Assembly (NCBI RefSeq): GCF_000478195.2
Contig: NZ_AUZM01000021.1
Location: 1-64,000, forward strand
Reading direction: 5' to 3'
DNA: 64,000 nucleotides
Source of the DNA: Lyngbya aestuarii BL J
GTDB taxonomy: Bacteria; Cyanobacteriota; Cyanobacteriia; Cyanobacteriales; Microcoleaceae
Every line of letters starts with the position of its first letter. Position 1 is the stretch's first letter. The notes under the pieces are model-generated. The model saw only the letters and a list, made by a program, of their open reading frames with translations, was not told where the DNA came from and did no database searches. The position numbers and the translations under genes are program-made. Positions 45,021 through 54,079 of the stretch are shown one piece after another.

Positions 45021-46046
45021 ATGTTTGGTTTAATTGGTCATCTGACAAGTTTGGAACACGCCCAGTTGGTTGCTAAAGACTTGGGTTATCCAGAATATGC
45101 CGATCAAGGGTTGGATTTTTGGTGCAGTGCGCCTCCCCAAATTGTGGATGAAATTAAGGTGACAAGCGTTACAGGCCAAGTTATCGAAGGCCGTTATGTT
45201 GAATCCTGTTTCCTACCCGAAATGTTAGCCAGTCGTCGCATTAAAGCCGCGACACGCAAGATCATTAATGCGATGGCTCATGCTCAAAAACACGGCATTA
45301 ATATCACCGCCTTGGGTGGATTCTCCTCGATCATTTTTGAGAATTTTAACTTAGAGAAGATTAAGCAAGTCCGCAATATCAAGCTAGAGTTTGAGCGGTT
45401 TACAACCGGAAATACCCACACCGCTTACATTATTTGCAGTCAAGTTGAACAAATGGCGCCGAAGTTGGGAATTGATTTATCCAAAGCGACAGTTGCAGTT
45501 TGTGGCGCGACAGGAGATATTGGCAGTGCGGTTTGTCGCTGGCTTAACCAACGAACTCAGGTGGGAGAATTGTTATTGATTGCTCGCGATCGCGAACGCT
45601 TACAAAACCTGCAAGGCGAACTCGGACGAGGCAAAATCTTAGGGCTAGAAGAAGCACTTCCCCAGGCTGATGTGGTGGTTTGGGTGGCGAGTATGCCCAA
45701 AGGGGTAGAGCTCGATCCGACGACCTTAAAGCAACCCTGTTTGCTAATTGATGGGGGTTATCCGAAGAATATGGCGACTAAACTTCAACACCCCGGCGTT
45801 CACATCTTAGAAGGCGGTATTGTGGAACATTCTCTCGATATTGACTGGAGAATTATGAAAATTGTCAATATGCAAGTTCCCGCCCGTCAACTGTTTGCCT
45901 GTTTTGCAGAGTCGATGTTGCTGGAGTTTGAAAAAATTTACACCAATTTTTCTTGGGGGCGCAATCAAATCACTGTTGACAAAATGGATCTGATCGGTCG
46001 AGTCTCGATTAAACACGGATTTAAACCCTTACTGCTTTCCCTTTAA
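45021..46046 (+). CDS. aar: Acyl-ACP reductase (alkane synthesis)
   Basis: The enzyme reduces fatty acyl-ACP (or CoA) to the aldehyde used by ADO, with NADPH. The 341 residues equal the length of the Synechococcus enzyme. The Rossmann motif is [11 protein letters not shown], and the catalytic cysteine falls at residue 294 (in LFACFAE), matching the known Cys294. Together with ado this is the complete alkane pathway. Downstream lies the inverted-repeat element and the end of argG, not accA as in some cyanobacteria. Confidence 0.97.
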   Translation: MFGLIGHLTSLEHAQLVAKDLGYPEYADQGLDFWCSAPPQIVDEIKVTSVTGQVIEGRYVESCFLPEMLASRRIKAATRKIINAMAHAQKHGINITALGGFSSIIFENFNLEKIKQVRNIKLEFERFTTGNTHTAYIICSQVEQMAPKLGIDLSKATVAVCGATGDIGSAVCRWLNQRTQVGELLLIARDRERLQNLQGELGRGKILGLEEALPQADVVVWVASMPKGVELDPTTLKQPCLLIDGGYPKNMATKLQHPGVHILEGGIVEHSLDIDWRIMKIVNMQVPARQLFACFAESMLLEFEKIYTNFSWGRNQITVDKMDLIGRVSIKHGFKPLLLSL

Positions 46047-46061
46047 AGACAGTAACCCGTA

Positions 46062-46213
46062 TTGTAAGGGCGGGTTCCACCGAGATGTATATTGATCGCC
46101 AATCTGTATCAACCCCTCACCGTCACCCGTGGGAAAGGCTGTTAATGTGTTGAGTGGGTTCAGATCGGTTGTTGCTAAAAACACATACATTTTCGCGGAA
46201 CCCGCCCCTACAA
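46062..46213. repeat. 152-bp MITE-like element bounded by 17-bp inverted repeats
   Basis: TTGTAAGGGCGGGTTCC (46062-46078) and GGAACCCGCCCCTACAA (46197-46213) match as inverted repeats at 16 of 17 positions. The enclosed DNA has no coding capacity. A further GGGCGGGC lies at 46225-46232. GGGCGGGTTC-type palindromes are widespread as dispersed repeats in cyanobacterial genomes, so this is probably a small non-autonomous element. Confidence 0.6.
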
Positions 46214-46279
46214 AATAACGATCAGGGCGGGCTTATTAATGTTGTTTGTCGGAGATCTAAATGTAGGCTGAATTTGCCC

Positions 46280-47482
46280 TTACTGTCTCAGTTTCTCAGA
46301 CCACACTCGTGTCGGTAATCCCCAAATATAGATAAACCCTTCAGCCGCTTTGTGATCGAAGACATCTTCTGATCCATAAGTTGCCAAATCCATGCTATAG
46401 AGGGAATTTGCAGATTGACGCCCAACCATGATTGCATTGCCTTTAAACAATTTCACCCGCACGATTCCAGTCACTCTTTCTTGCGTCTGCTGAACAAAGG
46501 CATCGAGCGCTCCTTTCAACGGGCTAAACCACAAACCATTGTAAACAAGCTGGCTATAGGTTTCTTCAATTCCCCGCTTATAGCGCGTCACATCTGCCGT
46601 TAAGGTTAAACTTTCTAGATCCCGATGAGCATGAATTAACACCGTCATCGCCGGACATTCATAAATCTCGCGAGACTTAATCCCGACTAAACGGTTTTCA
46701 ATCATGTCAATTCGTCCAACGCCATGATTACCTGACATTTCATTCAGCTTGGTAATCAAAGCGACTCCGCCCAGAAATTCTCCGTTTAAACTGACGGGAA
46801 TCCCTTTTTCAAAGCCAATTTCTACATATTCTGGCTCGTTGGGTGTGTCTTCAATGGCTTTGGTGAGGCGATAGACATCTTTGGGGGCTTCTACCCAAGG
46901 ATCTTCAAGTGGCCCGGCTTCGATTGCCATTCCCAACAAATTGCGATCTAAGCTATAGGGAGAGGACTTTTTCACCGGAGACTGAATTCCGCATTTTTCC
47001 CCATAAGCAATGGTTTCTTCCCGACTCATTCCCCATTCCCGGGCGGGAGCGAGAATTTTGAGTTTCGGGTTGAGTGCGGTAATTGAAACATCAAAGCGCA
47101 CCTGATCATTTCCCTTTCCGGTACACCCGTGAGCAATCGCATCCGCCCCATATTTTTCGGCAGCTTCGACTAAAATTTGAGCAATCAGTGGACGAGCCAA
47201 AGCCGTTGAGAGGGGATAGCGATTTTCATAAAACGCATTGGCTTGAATGGCGGGAAAGGCGAACTCGTTGACAAATCTCTCCCGCACATCAATTACAAGA
47301 GATTCCTCGGCACCCGAATCAAGTGCTTTTTGCTTAATCGGTTCGAGTTCATCTCCCTGTCCTAAGTCAGCGGCTAGCGTGATGACTCCTTCGACTCCAA
47401 ACTCATTTTTTAAATAGGGAATACAGACAGAGGTATCGACTCCACCGGAATAGGCTAATACAGCTTTCGTAGCGCGACCCAT
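46280..47482 (-). CDS. argG: Argininosuccinate synthase
   Basis: The enzyme joins citrulline and aspartate with ATP in arginine synthesis. From the ATG at 47482 it has 400 residues, the family length. The ATP-pyrophosphatase motif AYSGGVDTS starts at residue 10, and [14 protein letters not shown] and [11 protein letters not shown] are family signatures. The ORF is open 66 codons further upstream, but AGGAG ten bases before this ATG and the family length mark it as the start. Confidence 0.96.
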   Translation of the reverse strand: MGRATKAVLAYSGGVDTSVCIPYLKNEFGVEGVITLAADLGQGDELEPIKQKALDSGAEESLVIDVRERFVNEFAFPAIQANAFYENRYPLSTALARPLIAQILVEAAEKYGADAIAHGCTGKGNDQVRFDVSITALNPKLKILAPAREWGMSREETIAYGEKCGIQSPVKKSSPYSLDRNLLGMAIEAGPLEDPWVEAPKDVYRLTKAIEDTPNEPEYVEIGFEKGIPVSLNGEFLGGVALITKLNEMSGNHGVGRIDMIENRLVGIKSREIYECPAMTVLIHAHRDLESLTLTADVTRYKRGIEETYSQLVYNGLWFSPLKGALDAFVQQTQERVTGIVRVKLFKGNAIMVGRQSANSLYSMDLATYGSEDVFDHKAAEGFIYIWGLPTRVWSEKLRQ

Positions 47483-47625
47483 GAGTTGTTTACTCCTAAC
47501 ACAAGTTAAACTTTCATTATTCACCCATTTTTGGCGAGTGGTTGTCAGAGATGATGCAGATTTTTTAATCTCTGGTTTGTCGAGACAAAAATCAAAGGTT
47601 AAGCTACGGTGATTATCGTCTCGAT

Positions 47626-48693
47626 TTAGACAAACAAATGAATGTCTAAATATACAATCGCTAGATAGGCAACTAACCAAATTATTAAGCTTAATTTAAT
47701 CATCCGATCTTTCAGCACAATCCGATCCGGTTCTTCTCCAATCGCCAGAACTGTCACCATCCATTTATAGTGCATGACGGCATAGTAAACTATCGGCACC
47801 GTGATCACCAGTGAGGGATTTTTATCTGAGGCAATGGTAAACAACGCATAACACATAATCGTCATGGTTGCGGTGCTATTGAGTAAAGAATCTAGGAAAG
47901 GAAGGGTATATTGTTCTAAAACAGGACGTTGTTTATTGGCTTGACCGCGTTGATAAAAGAGTTGGAGATAATGTCGATTAATAAGCGGGGTTTGATGGGG
48001 TTGAAATTCTGATTCTAAATTTGATGTTGATTCAGAATTAATATTTTGATTGAGAAGGGCTAACAGTTCGGCTCGGCGTTTGGCAAATCCTAAAAATAGA
48101 GTTAGAAAAAACGTACAGAGGGTAATCCAAGCCGTAGGAATATCGCCTAAAGCATAAATTCCAGCTAAGAGTCGCAAGACAAAACCAAAGGCAATACAAC
48201 TCACATCAAATAGAGGTTGATTTTTAAGATGGAGAGAATAAAAGATATTATTGATAGCATAAAGTAATACACAGGTTAAAGTTGCCCATCCTAAATGAGA
48301 GGCTCCCACAATTGAAAATGTTGCTAAAAATAACCCAATACAAAAAGCAGTTTTAATCCTAATTTTACCACTCGCAATTGGGCGAAATCGTTTTTTCGGA
48401 TGTCGGCGATCTCGTTCTACATCTTGAATATCATTAAAGATATAAACGGCTGAGGCCATTGCCGAAAATAAAACAACGGTTAACCCACTCAAAATGATAG
48501 ACTGAGGTTCTAATAATCGTTCCCCAAAAATCACCCCCGCTAGACATAAAAGGTTTTTTGTCCATTGATGAGGACGCAATAATTTAATGATCTCTAAACC
48601 TTGACTTTGTTGAGACTCTAGAGAAGAATCACCCTCTTGAATCTCATTGGATTTTGCAGATAAAGAGATTTTTTCTGAATAAGTCTCTTTCAT
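47626..48693 (-). CDS. UbiA-family prenyltransferase, decaprenyl-phosphate phosphoribosyltransferase-like
   Basis: This 355-residue integral membrane protein (ATG at 48693; an upstream GTG would add six residues) has about eight helices. [10 protein letters not shown] and [26 protein letters not shown] match the polyprenyl-phosphate phosphoribosyltransferase branch (DPPR synthase), which attaches ribose 5-phosphate to a polyprenyl phosphate. In mycobacteria the product leads to decaprenyl-phosphate arabinose. The first 45 residues are soluble. The SMR-like gene lies next to it, 62 bp upstream, and may act in the same pathway. Confidence 0.85.
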   Translation of the reverse strand: MKETYSEKISLSAKSNEIQEGDSSLESQQSQGLEIIKLLRPHQWTKNLLCLAGVIFGERLLEPQSIILSGLTVVLFSAMASAVYIFNDIQDVERDRRHPKKRFRPIASGKIRIKTAFCIGLFLATFSIVGASHLGWATLTCVLLYAINNIFYSLHLKNQPLFDVSCIAFGFVLRLLAGIYALGDIPTAWITLCTFFLTLFLGFAKRRAELLALLNQNINSESTSNLESEFQPHQTPLINRHYLQLFYQRGQANKQRPVLEQYTLPFLDSLLNSTATMTIMCYALFTIASDKNPSLVITVPIVYYAVMHYKWMVTVLAIGEEPDRIVLKDRMIKLSLIIWLVAYLAIVYLDIHLFV

Positions 48694-48755
48694 TTTCCAG
48701 TCCTCACTCACACCACTGACATTTCGTTAAGAGAGAATCATAATCCTGGTATTTC

Positions 48756-49106
48756 TTAACGTGACATGATTATAATCCCTGCGAGGATCATTCCTAACCC
48801 TATCCATTGATTAATTTCCAATCGTTCCCCAAAGAACCAAACCCCCGCCAGCACAATTAAACCAAATCCAATTGAAGCAAAAACGGGATAAGCGACAGAA
48901 ACGGGCAATTTTTCTAAGGCTTTGGCGTATAAAATCACGTTAATACCATAAACCCCTAATCCAGCAAGAAACCAAGGAGACAACAGTAAGCCGAGAAGAC
49001 TAGAATCTGTGGCAACTAAACGGGATTTTTTCAGGAGTAAACTCCCCATCGAGTTATTGATCGCAGCGATCAAAACAAAAGCCCAACCACTGAGATTTAA
49101 GTTCAT
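48756..49106 (-). CDS. SMR-like small membrane protein, possible lipid-linked sugar flippase
   Basis: The 116-residue protein has four membrane helices of the small multidrug-resistance/EamA type with typical segments SGWAFVLIAAINNSMGSLLLKK, LPVSVAYPVFASIGFGLIVLAGV and NQWIGLGMILAGIIIM. The essential Glu of drug-exporting SMR proteins in helix 1 is replaced by Asn (AAINNSMG). ArnE/ArnF lipid-sugar transporters also lack it. With the UbiA neighbour, a role in moving a polyprenyl-linked sugar is an inference. Confidence 0.8.
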   Translation of the reverse strand: MNLNLSGWAFVLIAAINNSMGSLLLKKSRLVATDSSLLGLLLSPWFLAGLGVYGINVILYAKALEKLPVSVAYPVFASIGFGLIVLAGVWFFGERLEINQWIGLGMILAGIIIMSR

Positions 49107-49327
49107 ATCATTGCCTCATTTTTAATTAGGTTAGCACTCTTTTTAGTTTTGGTTTAATGAAGTCAAATATCCGATAGAAACAACAGTAAAAAGATTAAAT
49201 CTAGTGAAATTTGATGTCAACCTTAACCCCTTCAGGTGATTCTGACCCTAAAATTAACCTGATAAAAACAGTGAAAAACTGCTGTTAGCCAGAGACTAGC
49301 AGCTAGTAAGACTTTAATGACAATTCT

Positions 49328-52300
49328 CTAACTGGTTATTGGGTTTGAGAAAGGATTCTGAAACATCTCTATTGTTTTATTCAGAAAAGACAAAAGAGAA
49401 TCAGTAGATCTCAAGTTAAAAAAAAAGTTTCCCCGTAAATTTTCTTCCCAAGTGACTGTTCTTTGTTGATAGTCTTCGCGATCTGAAGGATAAATCGGTG
49501 GAACCCGAACATGAAGCGATCGCGCTAACAGTAACCAACGCTGATTATTGGTAATATAACCAATTTCAACCAGATAATCGCGATCACTCATCGGTACAGA
49601 AATATGCCATTCACGCGCCAGTTCATCACACTCATAAAACTCAACACTATAAGGATCTTGAGTATCGAGATCAATCTCTGTCACATCACACACCCGTAAG
49701 GCGAGTTGTTTTCCTCCTTGTTGGCGTAACTTTTCTCGATCTTCATTGGGAATATCCCAATACACATAAATAAAGTTGGGATCAATTGGTAAAAGAACAA
49801 TTTTTGTTTCACCATAACCTTCTGGTAACTTAGGCAACCCTTCATCGACTACTGCCAATTGTTCAGTTGTCTCTGACTGTCCGAGATTAAATTTAGTTGC
49901 CGCAATATTAGACTGAGTTTCATCCTCTGAAAGCGTTTCTGCCGCCGAGGTTGAGGCTTTTTTTGCTGGTTCTTCTACTAACTGAGGACTTTCTATGGAA
50001 AATATTTCCACCTTCTGAACCGACTTCGGTTGTTCTAGTTTTGGAGAACTTATATTCGGTTTTCTTGTCGTTTTAACTGTTTCTGTTGAGGGAATATTTT
50101 GATCTAATTCTTGATGTTTAACTGATGTAGATGGGGGTTCGATCACAGCAGTTTCTTCTGTTGAAATCACGTCTAAACCCGATTGAGTTTGCGGTTGTTC
50201 AACATCCGTAATTGTCTCTGTTTCTTCTGGGTGATCTTCTAGAGAAGGTTCAATTTGATCAGTCGGTTCAGCCGTTTCTTCTTCCGGTTGATCAACGGGT
50301 TCATCCTCAGCTTCATCAGTTGTTTCTGGGGGGGTTTCTGGCCAAGGAAAATCCCAGGGAAAGTGAATATAAGTGGAACGAACTAACTTTAACCAACGAC
50401 CTTCTTCTGTCACGTAGCCGATTTCTGCAATATAATCCCGTTGTTTCATCGGCACATGGATATATAACTCTTTAGCCGACTCCTCACATTCATACTCTTG
50501 TAAGCTGTGAGGCTTTTGAACATCCATGTCGATAAAGGTCACATCGTAGAAACGCAGTGCAAACTGTTGTCCTCCCTGTTGACGGATTTGCTGTCTATCT
50601 TCGTCGAGGATATTCCAATAAGCATAGAGGTTCTCAGGATCATGAAGTTCGAGAACAATCCAGCTTTCGTGATCACTGAGAGAGGATTCTTCCTCTGAAG
50701 CCTCTACTGAAGCCTCTACAATACTAGAAGCAACTTCGGAATGTTTGGGTTGCTTTGGGGGATTAGAAGCGGTCACTGTCGCTGGCTGAGAGGTCCCTGT
50801 CTGTGGTCGAGGAACATCTGTCATTGAACTGATTGTGTCTGTTGTCTGCTTGATGTCTTGGGCGTTGTCTGATTTAGAATCCGAGGCAGAATCTGAACCG
50901 TTGTCAATTTCTGGAAAAGCCATTCCTGCTATTGCTCCGCCAACTCGCGTAGAACTATCTGCTGTTGAGTCTAGAGTATCAGAAGTTGCCGCACTGATGT
51001 TTTCTATTTCTGGAGTTTCAGTGTGTAAAGACTGATCGACAATGGCTTCACTCGCCTCTACTGGGGCTTCTATCTCGTCTGCTTCTTGGGGTTCGTTGAC
51101 AGTATCGAGAGATTCTGTACTCACTCTCGACGCCACTCCACCTGTTAAGGCAACATTTCCGGGTTGTGTTAAATTGTCTGTTAAGTTTTCTGTTAAACTT
51201 TCTGTGGTTTTTTCTTCTTTTTCTGCAAGATTAGTGATGATTTCTGGAGGTTTAATCTGATCTTCTTCTAACGTCTTTACCAGTTCCGCGATCGCAAAAT
51301 CAATGGTAAGTTCTTCAGATTCAATATTTTTGAATTGATCGTCTTGTGTTTCGGTTTCTGAGTCTAATTCTGAGTCTAAAATTATAGGTTCTGAGTCTAA
51401 GATTATCGATTTGGCTAAGGTTTGAGTAGATTTTACCTGATCAATCTGATTCTTGTCTGATTCTGGAGTGACTGATAGTGTTAAACTAGGTTCGGTTTCT
51501 TCAATGTGATTATTTTGTTGTTCTGCTAACGGTTCATTTTCTACTGCTGAAAATATGACTTCTTCTTCCTGAACTTCTGTAAGATTTTTATTTTTTTCTT
51601 GAGTTTCATCAAGATGATTGACTTCTAAGACCTCATTCTCAACTTCTGAAACATCCTCTATTTTTTCTTCTGTATCGTGCCAAAGATCTGCTTCTAAGTC
51701 GTGATCTTGATAACGTTCTATCACTTGATTATCAAGAACAACAAACGGTTCAGCCCTAATGTTTGCAAGGATTGGTTCTTGGTTCTCTTGGGTTGAAACT
51801 TCTTCTAAATTTTCTGGAGTCTCGTTAATCTTCTCGTCTTCTGAGTGATTAAATTGAGAACTTTCTTCTAACGATTTATCCTCGATTTTTGCACTATTCG
51901 TCACTTCTAAAATCGAAGGATATGAAACAGAATCAGTCTCAGAAATCGTTTGTGTTGCTGAATGAGTAGTTTCTAACGCTTGATTTTTCGATTGAGAAGT
52001 GGTGGATAAAGGTTGATTATTTTTAGTAATCGGTTCAGACTTGGAAGAACGATTTCTTAGCATCCAAACTGAAACCCAACCAAATAGAATTAAGATCGGT
52101 ATTAATCCCCATAACCCAATCGGTATTTGTGGAACTTCCGAGTTAGCAGGTTGTTGAGTTTGTGGATATTCTTCGATGGGGCGATTAGACTGTTGAGAGA
52201 TAATTGTCGAGGAAATGTTGATCGGGCGATTCATAACGGGGGAAACAGTCGGACTCATTGCTATTGTATCCGTTAGATGGGTTGAGATTGCCCAATTTGA

Positions 52301-52507
52301 AGTCGATTGTTCAATCTCCAAGAAAGCCAGTTTTGTCTCGACTGCTGACACCGGGGTTATGTGAGTCAACCCTAAAAAAGCTTGAGGTCTAAAAACCAGA
52401 TCTTGATCCGCCAACTCACTGTATTGATCAAGCGGAAAAGAGTCTGCTAAAAAGTAGAGTCGCGTTTGTGGCATCACGGGAAGATTAAGGTGATCGGGGT
52501 TTAGCAC
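49328..52507 (-). CDS. Large protein with two DUF4912 domains
   Basis: The 1059 residues begin with an N-terminal region and a single transmembrane helix (128-150). A long, acidic, low-complexity Glu/Ser/Thr-rich stretch (about 150-605) follows. Two DUF4912 domains lie at about 611-716 and 897-1003, each with a core like VLELHDPENLYAYWN and ALRFYDVT...YIAEIGYVTEEGRW, separated by another low-complexity linker. DUF4912 is found in cyanobacteria, but the function is unknown. The shape suggests a membrane-anchored scaffold or adhesin. Confidence 0.85.
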   Translation of the reverse strand: MLNPDHLNLPVMPQTRLYFLADSFPLDQYSELADQDLVFRPQAFLGLTHITPVSAVETKLAFLEIEQSTSNWAISTHLTDTIAMSPTVSPVMNRPINISSTIISQQSNRPIEEYPQTQQPANSEVPQIPIGLWGLIPILILFGWVSVWMLRNRSSKSEPITKNNQPLSTTSQSKNQALETTHSATQTISETDSVSYPSILEVTNSAKIEDKSLEESSQFNHSEDEKINETPENLEEVSTQENQEPILANIRAEPFVVLDNQVIERYQDHDLEADLWHDTEEKIEDVSEVENEVLEVNHLDETQEKNKNLTEVQEEEVIFSAVENEPLAEQQNNHIEETEPSLTLSVTPESDKNQIDQVKSTQTLAKSIILDSEPIILDSELDSETETQDDQFKNIESEELTIDFAIAELVKTLEEDQIKPPEIITNLAEKEEKTTESLTENLTDNLTQPGNVALTGGVASRVSTESLDTVNEPQEADEIEAPVEASEAIVDQSLHTETPEIENISAATSDTLDSTADSSTRVGGAIAGMAFPEIDNGSDSASDSKSDNAQDIKQTTDTISSMTDVPRPQTGTSQPATVTASNPPKQPKHSEVASSIVEASVEASEEESSLSDHESWIVLELHDPENLYAYWNILDEDRQQIRQQGGQQFALRFYDVTFIDMDVQKPHSLQEYECEESAKELYIHVPMKQRDYIAEIGYVTEEGRWLKLVRSTYIHFPWDFPWPETPPETTDEAEDEPVDQPEEETAEPTDQIEPSLEDHPEETETITDVEQPQTQSGLDVISTEETAVIEPPSTSVKHQELDQNIPSTETVKTTRKPNISSPKLEQPKSVQKVEIFSIESPQLVEEPAKKASTSAAETLSEDETQSNIAATKFNLGQSETTEQLAVVDEGLPKLPEGYGETKIVLLPIDPNFIYVYWDIPNEDREKLRQQGGKQLALRVCDVTEIDLDTQDPYSVEFYECDELAREWHISVPMSDRDYLVEIGYITNNQRWLLLARSLHVRVPPIYPSDREDYQQRTVTWEENLRGNFFFNLRSTDSLLSFLNKTIEMFQNPFSNPITS

Positions 52508-52834
52508 TTCCGAAGCGATCGCACTGCTAATTTTACCATCTAAAGGTCATAAAGTCTTGCCTTCTGGCAATGATTTAGAAATATTTTTCTAGAATCTTAA
52601 CGAAGATACTCAACAGTTATACACCCCGATCTATTGATCTGGGGTGCTTGCTTGATCATTTTTCTGTGGATTCGCCGGATATAGATTGTTCTTGGTTGCG
52701 TCTCTTGTTGGGTGTTGCTGTGTGGAAGATTGTTTTAATATTTTTTTAACAAGTTAAGAACACTAACAAGGGTTAAATATCAACGATGCCAAAAACAACT
52801 CTATAAAGACTTCAACTGGATCAAGTATTGATTT
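52508..52834. other. Gap with a hairpin between DUF2973 and DUF4912 genes
   Basis: This 327-bp gap has no gene. A strong hairpin CACCCC-GATC/GATC-T-GGGGTG lies at 52622-52646. It is not followed by a T-run in either strand, so terminator function is doubtful. Confidence 0.45.
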
Positions 52835-53146
52835 CTATGACTTTTCCTCTGGTGCTTCTTCGCTTGCATTCGGGGAAGATTGATACAAACTATCGAGTTG
52901 AGTACGAGCATCTTGCATTGAGAAAGAACGCATCACCAGTAACGGCTCTCTAACCATATTACCGGAATCATCGAGGAGTTCAGGATGGTCAGCATTTCTC
53001 AAGATACCCGATGAGTCGCGATAGGTATTTCGAGGCATGGGAGGTCGCTGAGATTCCATACCCACAACGATCAAACTGTGAATCAAATTACGCACAGCCA
53101 GAAATGCAAGAATTGTAAAAGCAAGGATGTAGATCAAATGTAACAT
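52835..53146 (-). CDS. DUF2973 family protein
   Basis: This 103-residue cyanobacterial protein has an N-terminal membrane helix (LIYILAFTILAFLAVRNLI). A conserved soluble part follows (RNTYRDSSGILRNADHPELLD, PLLVMRSFSMQDARTQLDSLY). DUF2973 and DUF2605 are often neighbours in cyanobacteria, as here. Function unknown. Confidence 0.85.
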   Translation of the reverse strand: MLHLIYILAFTILAFLAVRNLIHSLIVVGMESQRPPMPRNTYRDSSGILRNADHPELLDDSGNMVREPLLVMRSFSMQDARTQLDSLYQSSPNASEEAPEEKS

Positions 53147-53451
53147 CGTAATTCTCCTTTGAATTTATGAGTCTGCTAGTGGAAGTAACAAAGATTTTTA
53201 AAATGAATAATCAGTAAATCACAATCGGCTTAACGGTCGTCAACTTAAATCGGCACTATATAGATTTTGACATACTCTTACCCTCACAGACCGGGACTGA
53301 GTAATAATATCTATACTCTACAGATCCAGTCAGAAGACTATTTAGATCACGTACAACCCCGAACCTAGTCAAACAGCTAACTACTCACTTCAATGACTTT
53401 GAGTTCATGTCTCCAAAATTGCTAATTCGACAATTTTCTCCCTCTTAATTC
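53147..53451. other. Gap of about 305 bp between DUF2605 and DUF2973
   Basis: No gene or structured element is seen. The length suggests the DUF2973 gene has its own promoter here rather than an immediate operon with DUF2605. Confidence 0.5.
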
Positions 53452-53781
53452 CTAACTTTCCACGCCTTTAGACTGTTCTAAGCGAAAACGAGTAGAAATC
53501 TGCCAGCATTCTGTCAGAAGTTTATGCCAAGGCATTAACACGGTCATTTCCACGCCGACTTGACCATCGGTGGCCTGAAACAAGACTTTAGCCGTTGTTA
53601 CTTCTTGTTGAGCGTGTTTCACCCGCTCTAGCAAATCGATTTGCTGTTTTTCACTCAAAAATGAAATCTCCTCTGTTTCCAGCAGATTCCGTGAACGCTC
53701 AAACCAGTATTGAAAATCTTCTAACAGAGGTTGCAGTATTGTTTTGAGGAGTTCGGGTTCAGGTAGGTTGGGACTGAGCAT
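53452..53781 (-). CDS. DUF2605 family protein
   Basis: The 109-residue helical protein matches DUF2605: LLKTILQPLLEDFQYWFERS, then EKQQIDLLERVKHAQQEVTTAK, then MPWHKLLTECWQISTRFR. No signal or membrane helix is seen. It is adjacent to DUF2973 in the same direction. Function unknown. Confidence 0.85.
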   Translation of the reverse strand: MLSPNLPEPELLKTILQPLLEDFQYWFERSRNLLETEEISFLSEKQQIDLLERVKHAQQEVTTAKVLFQATDGQVGVEMTVLMPWHKLLTECWQISTRFRLEQSKGVES

Positions 53782-54004
53782 GAATCGTTGTTCTGCGACT
53801 TACTAACATCTAATCTTAACACTCTTTAAGTTTTGTAACATTTTTTTTAAGAAATCTTTCATAATACCGACTTTTTTCCAGGAGTCGGGATCACAAGTCA
53901 AGCGTCTATCTGGGGTTGAGTGCAAGCGTCTATCTGTCGATTGTGAGCAAGAATGGTAGGATAAAAGAAAATTGTACCTGTCAAAAACCAGTGAATCGGT
54001 AGAG

Positions 54005-54045
54005 TTGGATGGCTCTCTCTAAAACCCAAACCTAGAGCCACCCAA
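54005..54045 (+). promoter_or_regulatory. Leader hairpin upstream of thrS
   Basis: TTGG-A-TGGCTCT (54005-54016) pairs with AGAGCCA-C-CCAA (54034-54045) in a 4+7 bp stem with one mismatch and a 17-base loop, 35 bases before the thrS start. There is no T-run, so it is not a classical terminator. It might be bound by ThrRS for autoregulation, as in E. coli, but that is speculation. Confidence 0.4.
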
Positions 54046-54079
54046 GCTACAATTTGTCAACAATATACTCCAGTGATCG

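Noticed and set aside
47483-47680. N-terminal extension of argG
   Set aside because: It overlaps the end of the UbiA gene, does not resemble argininosuccinate synthase, and a good AGGAG precedes the internal ATG at 47482.
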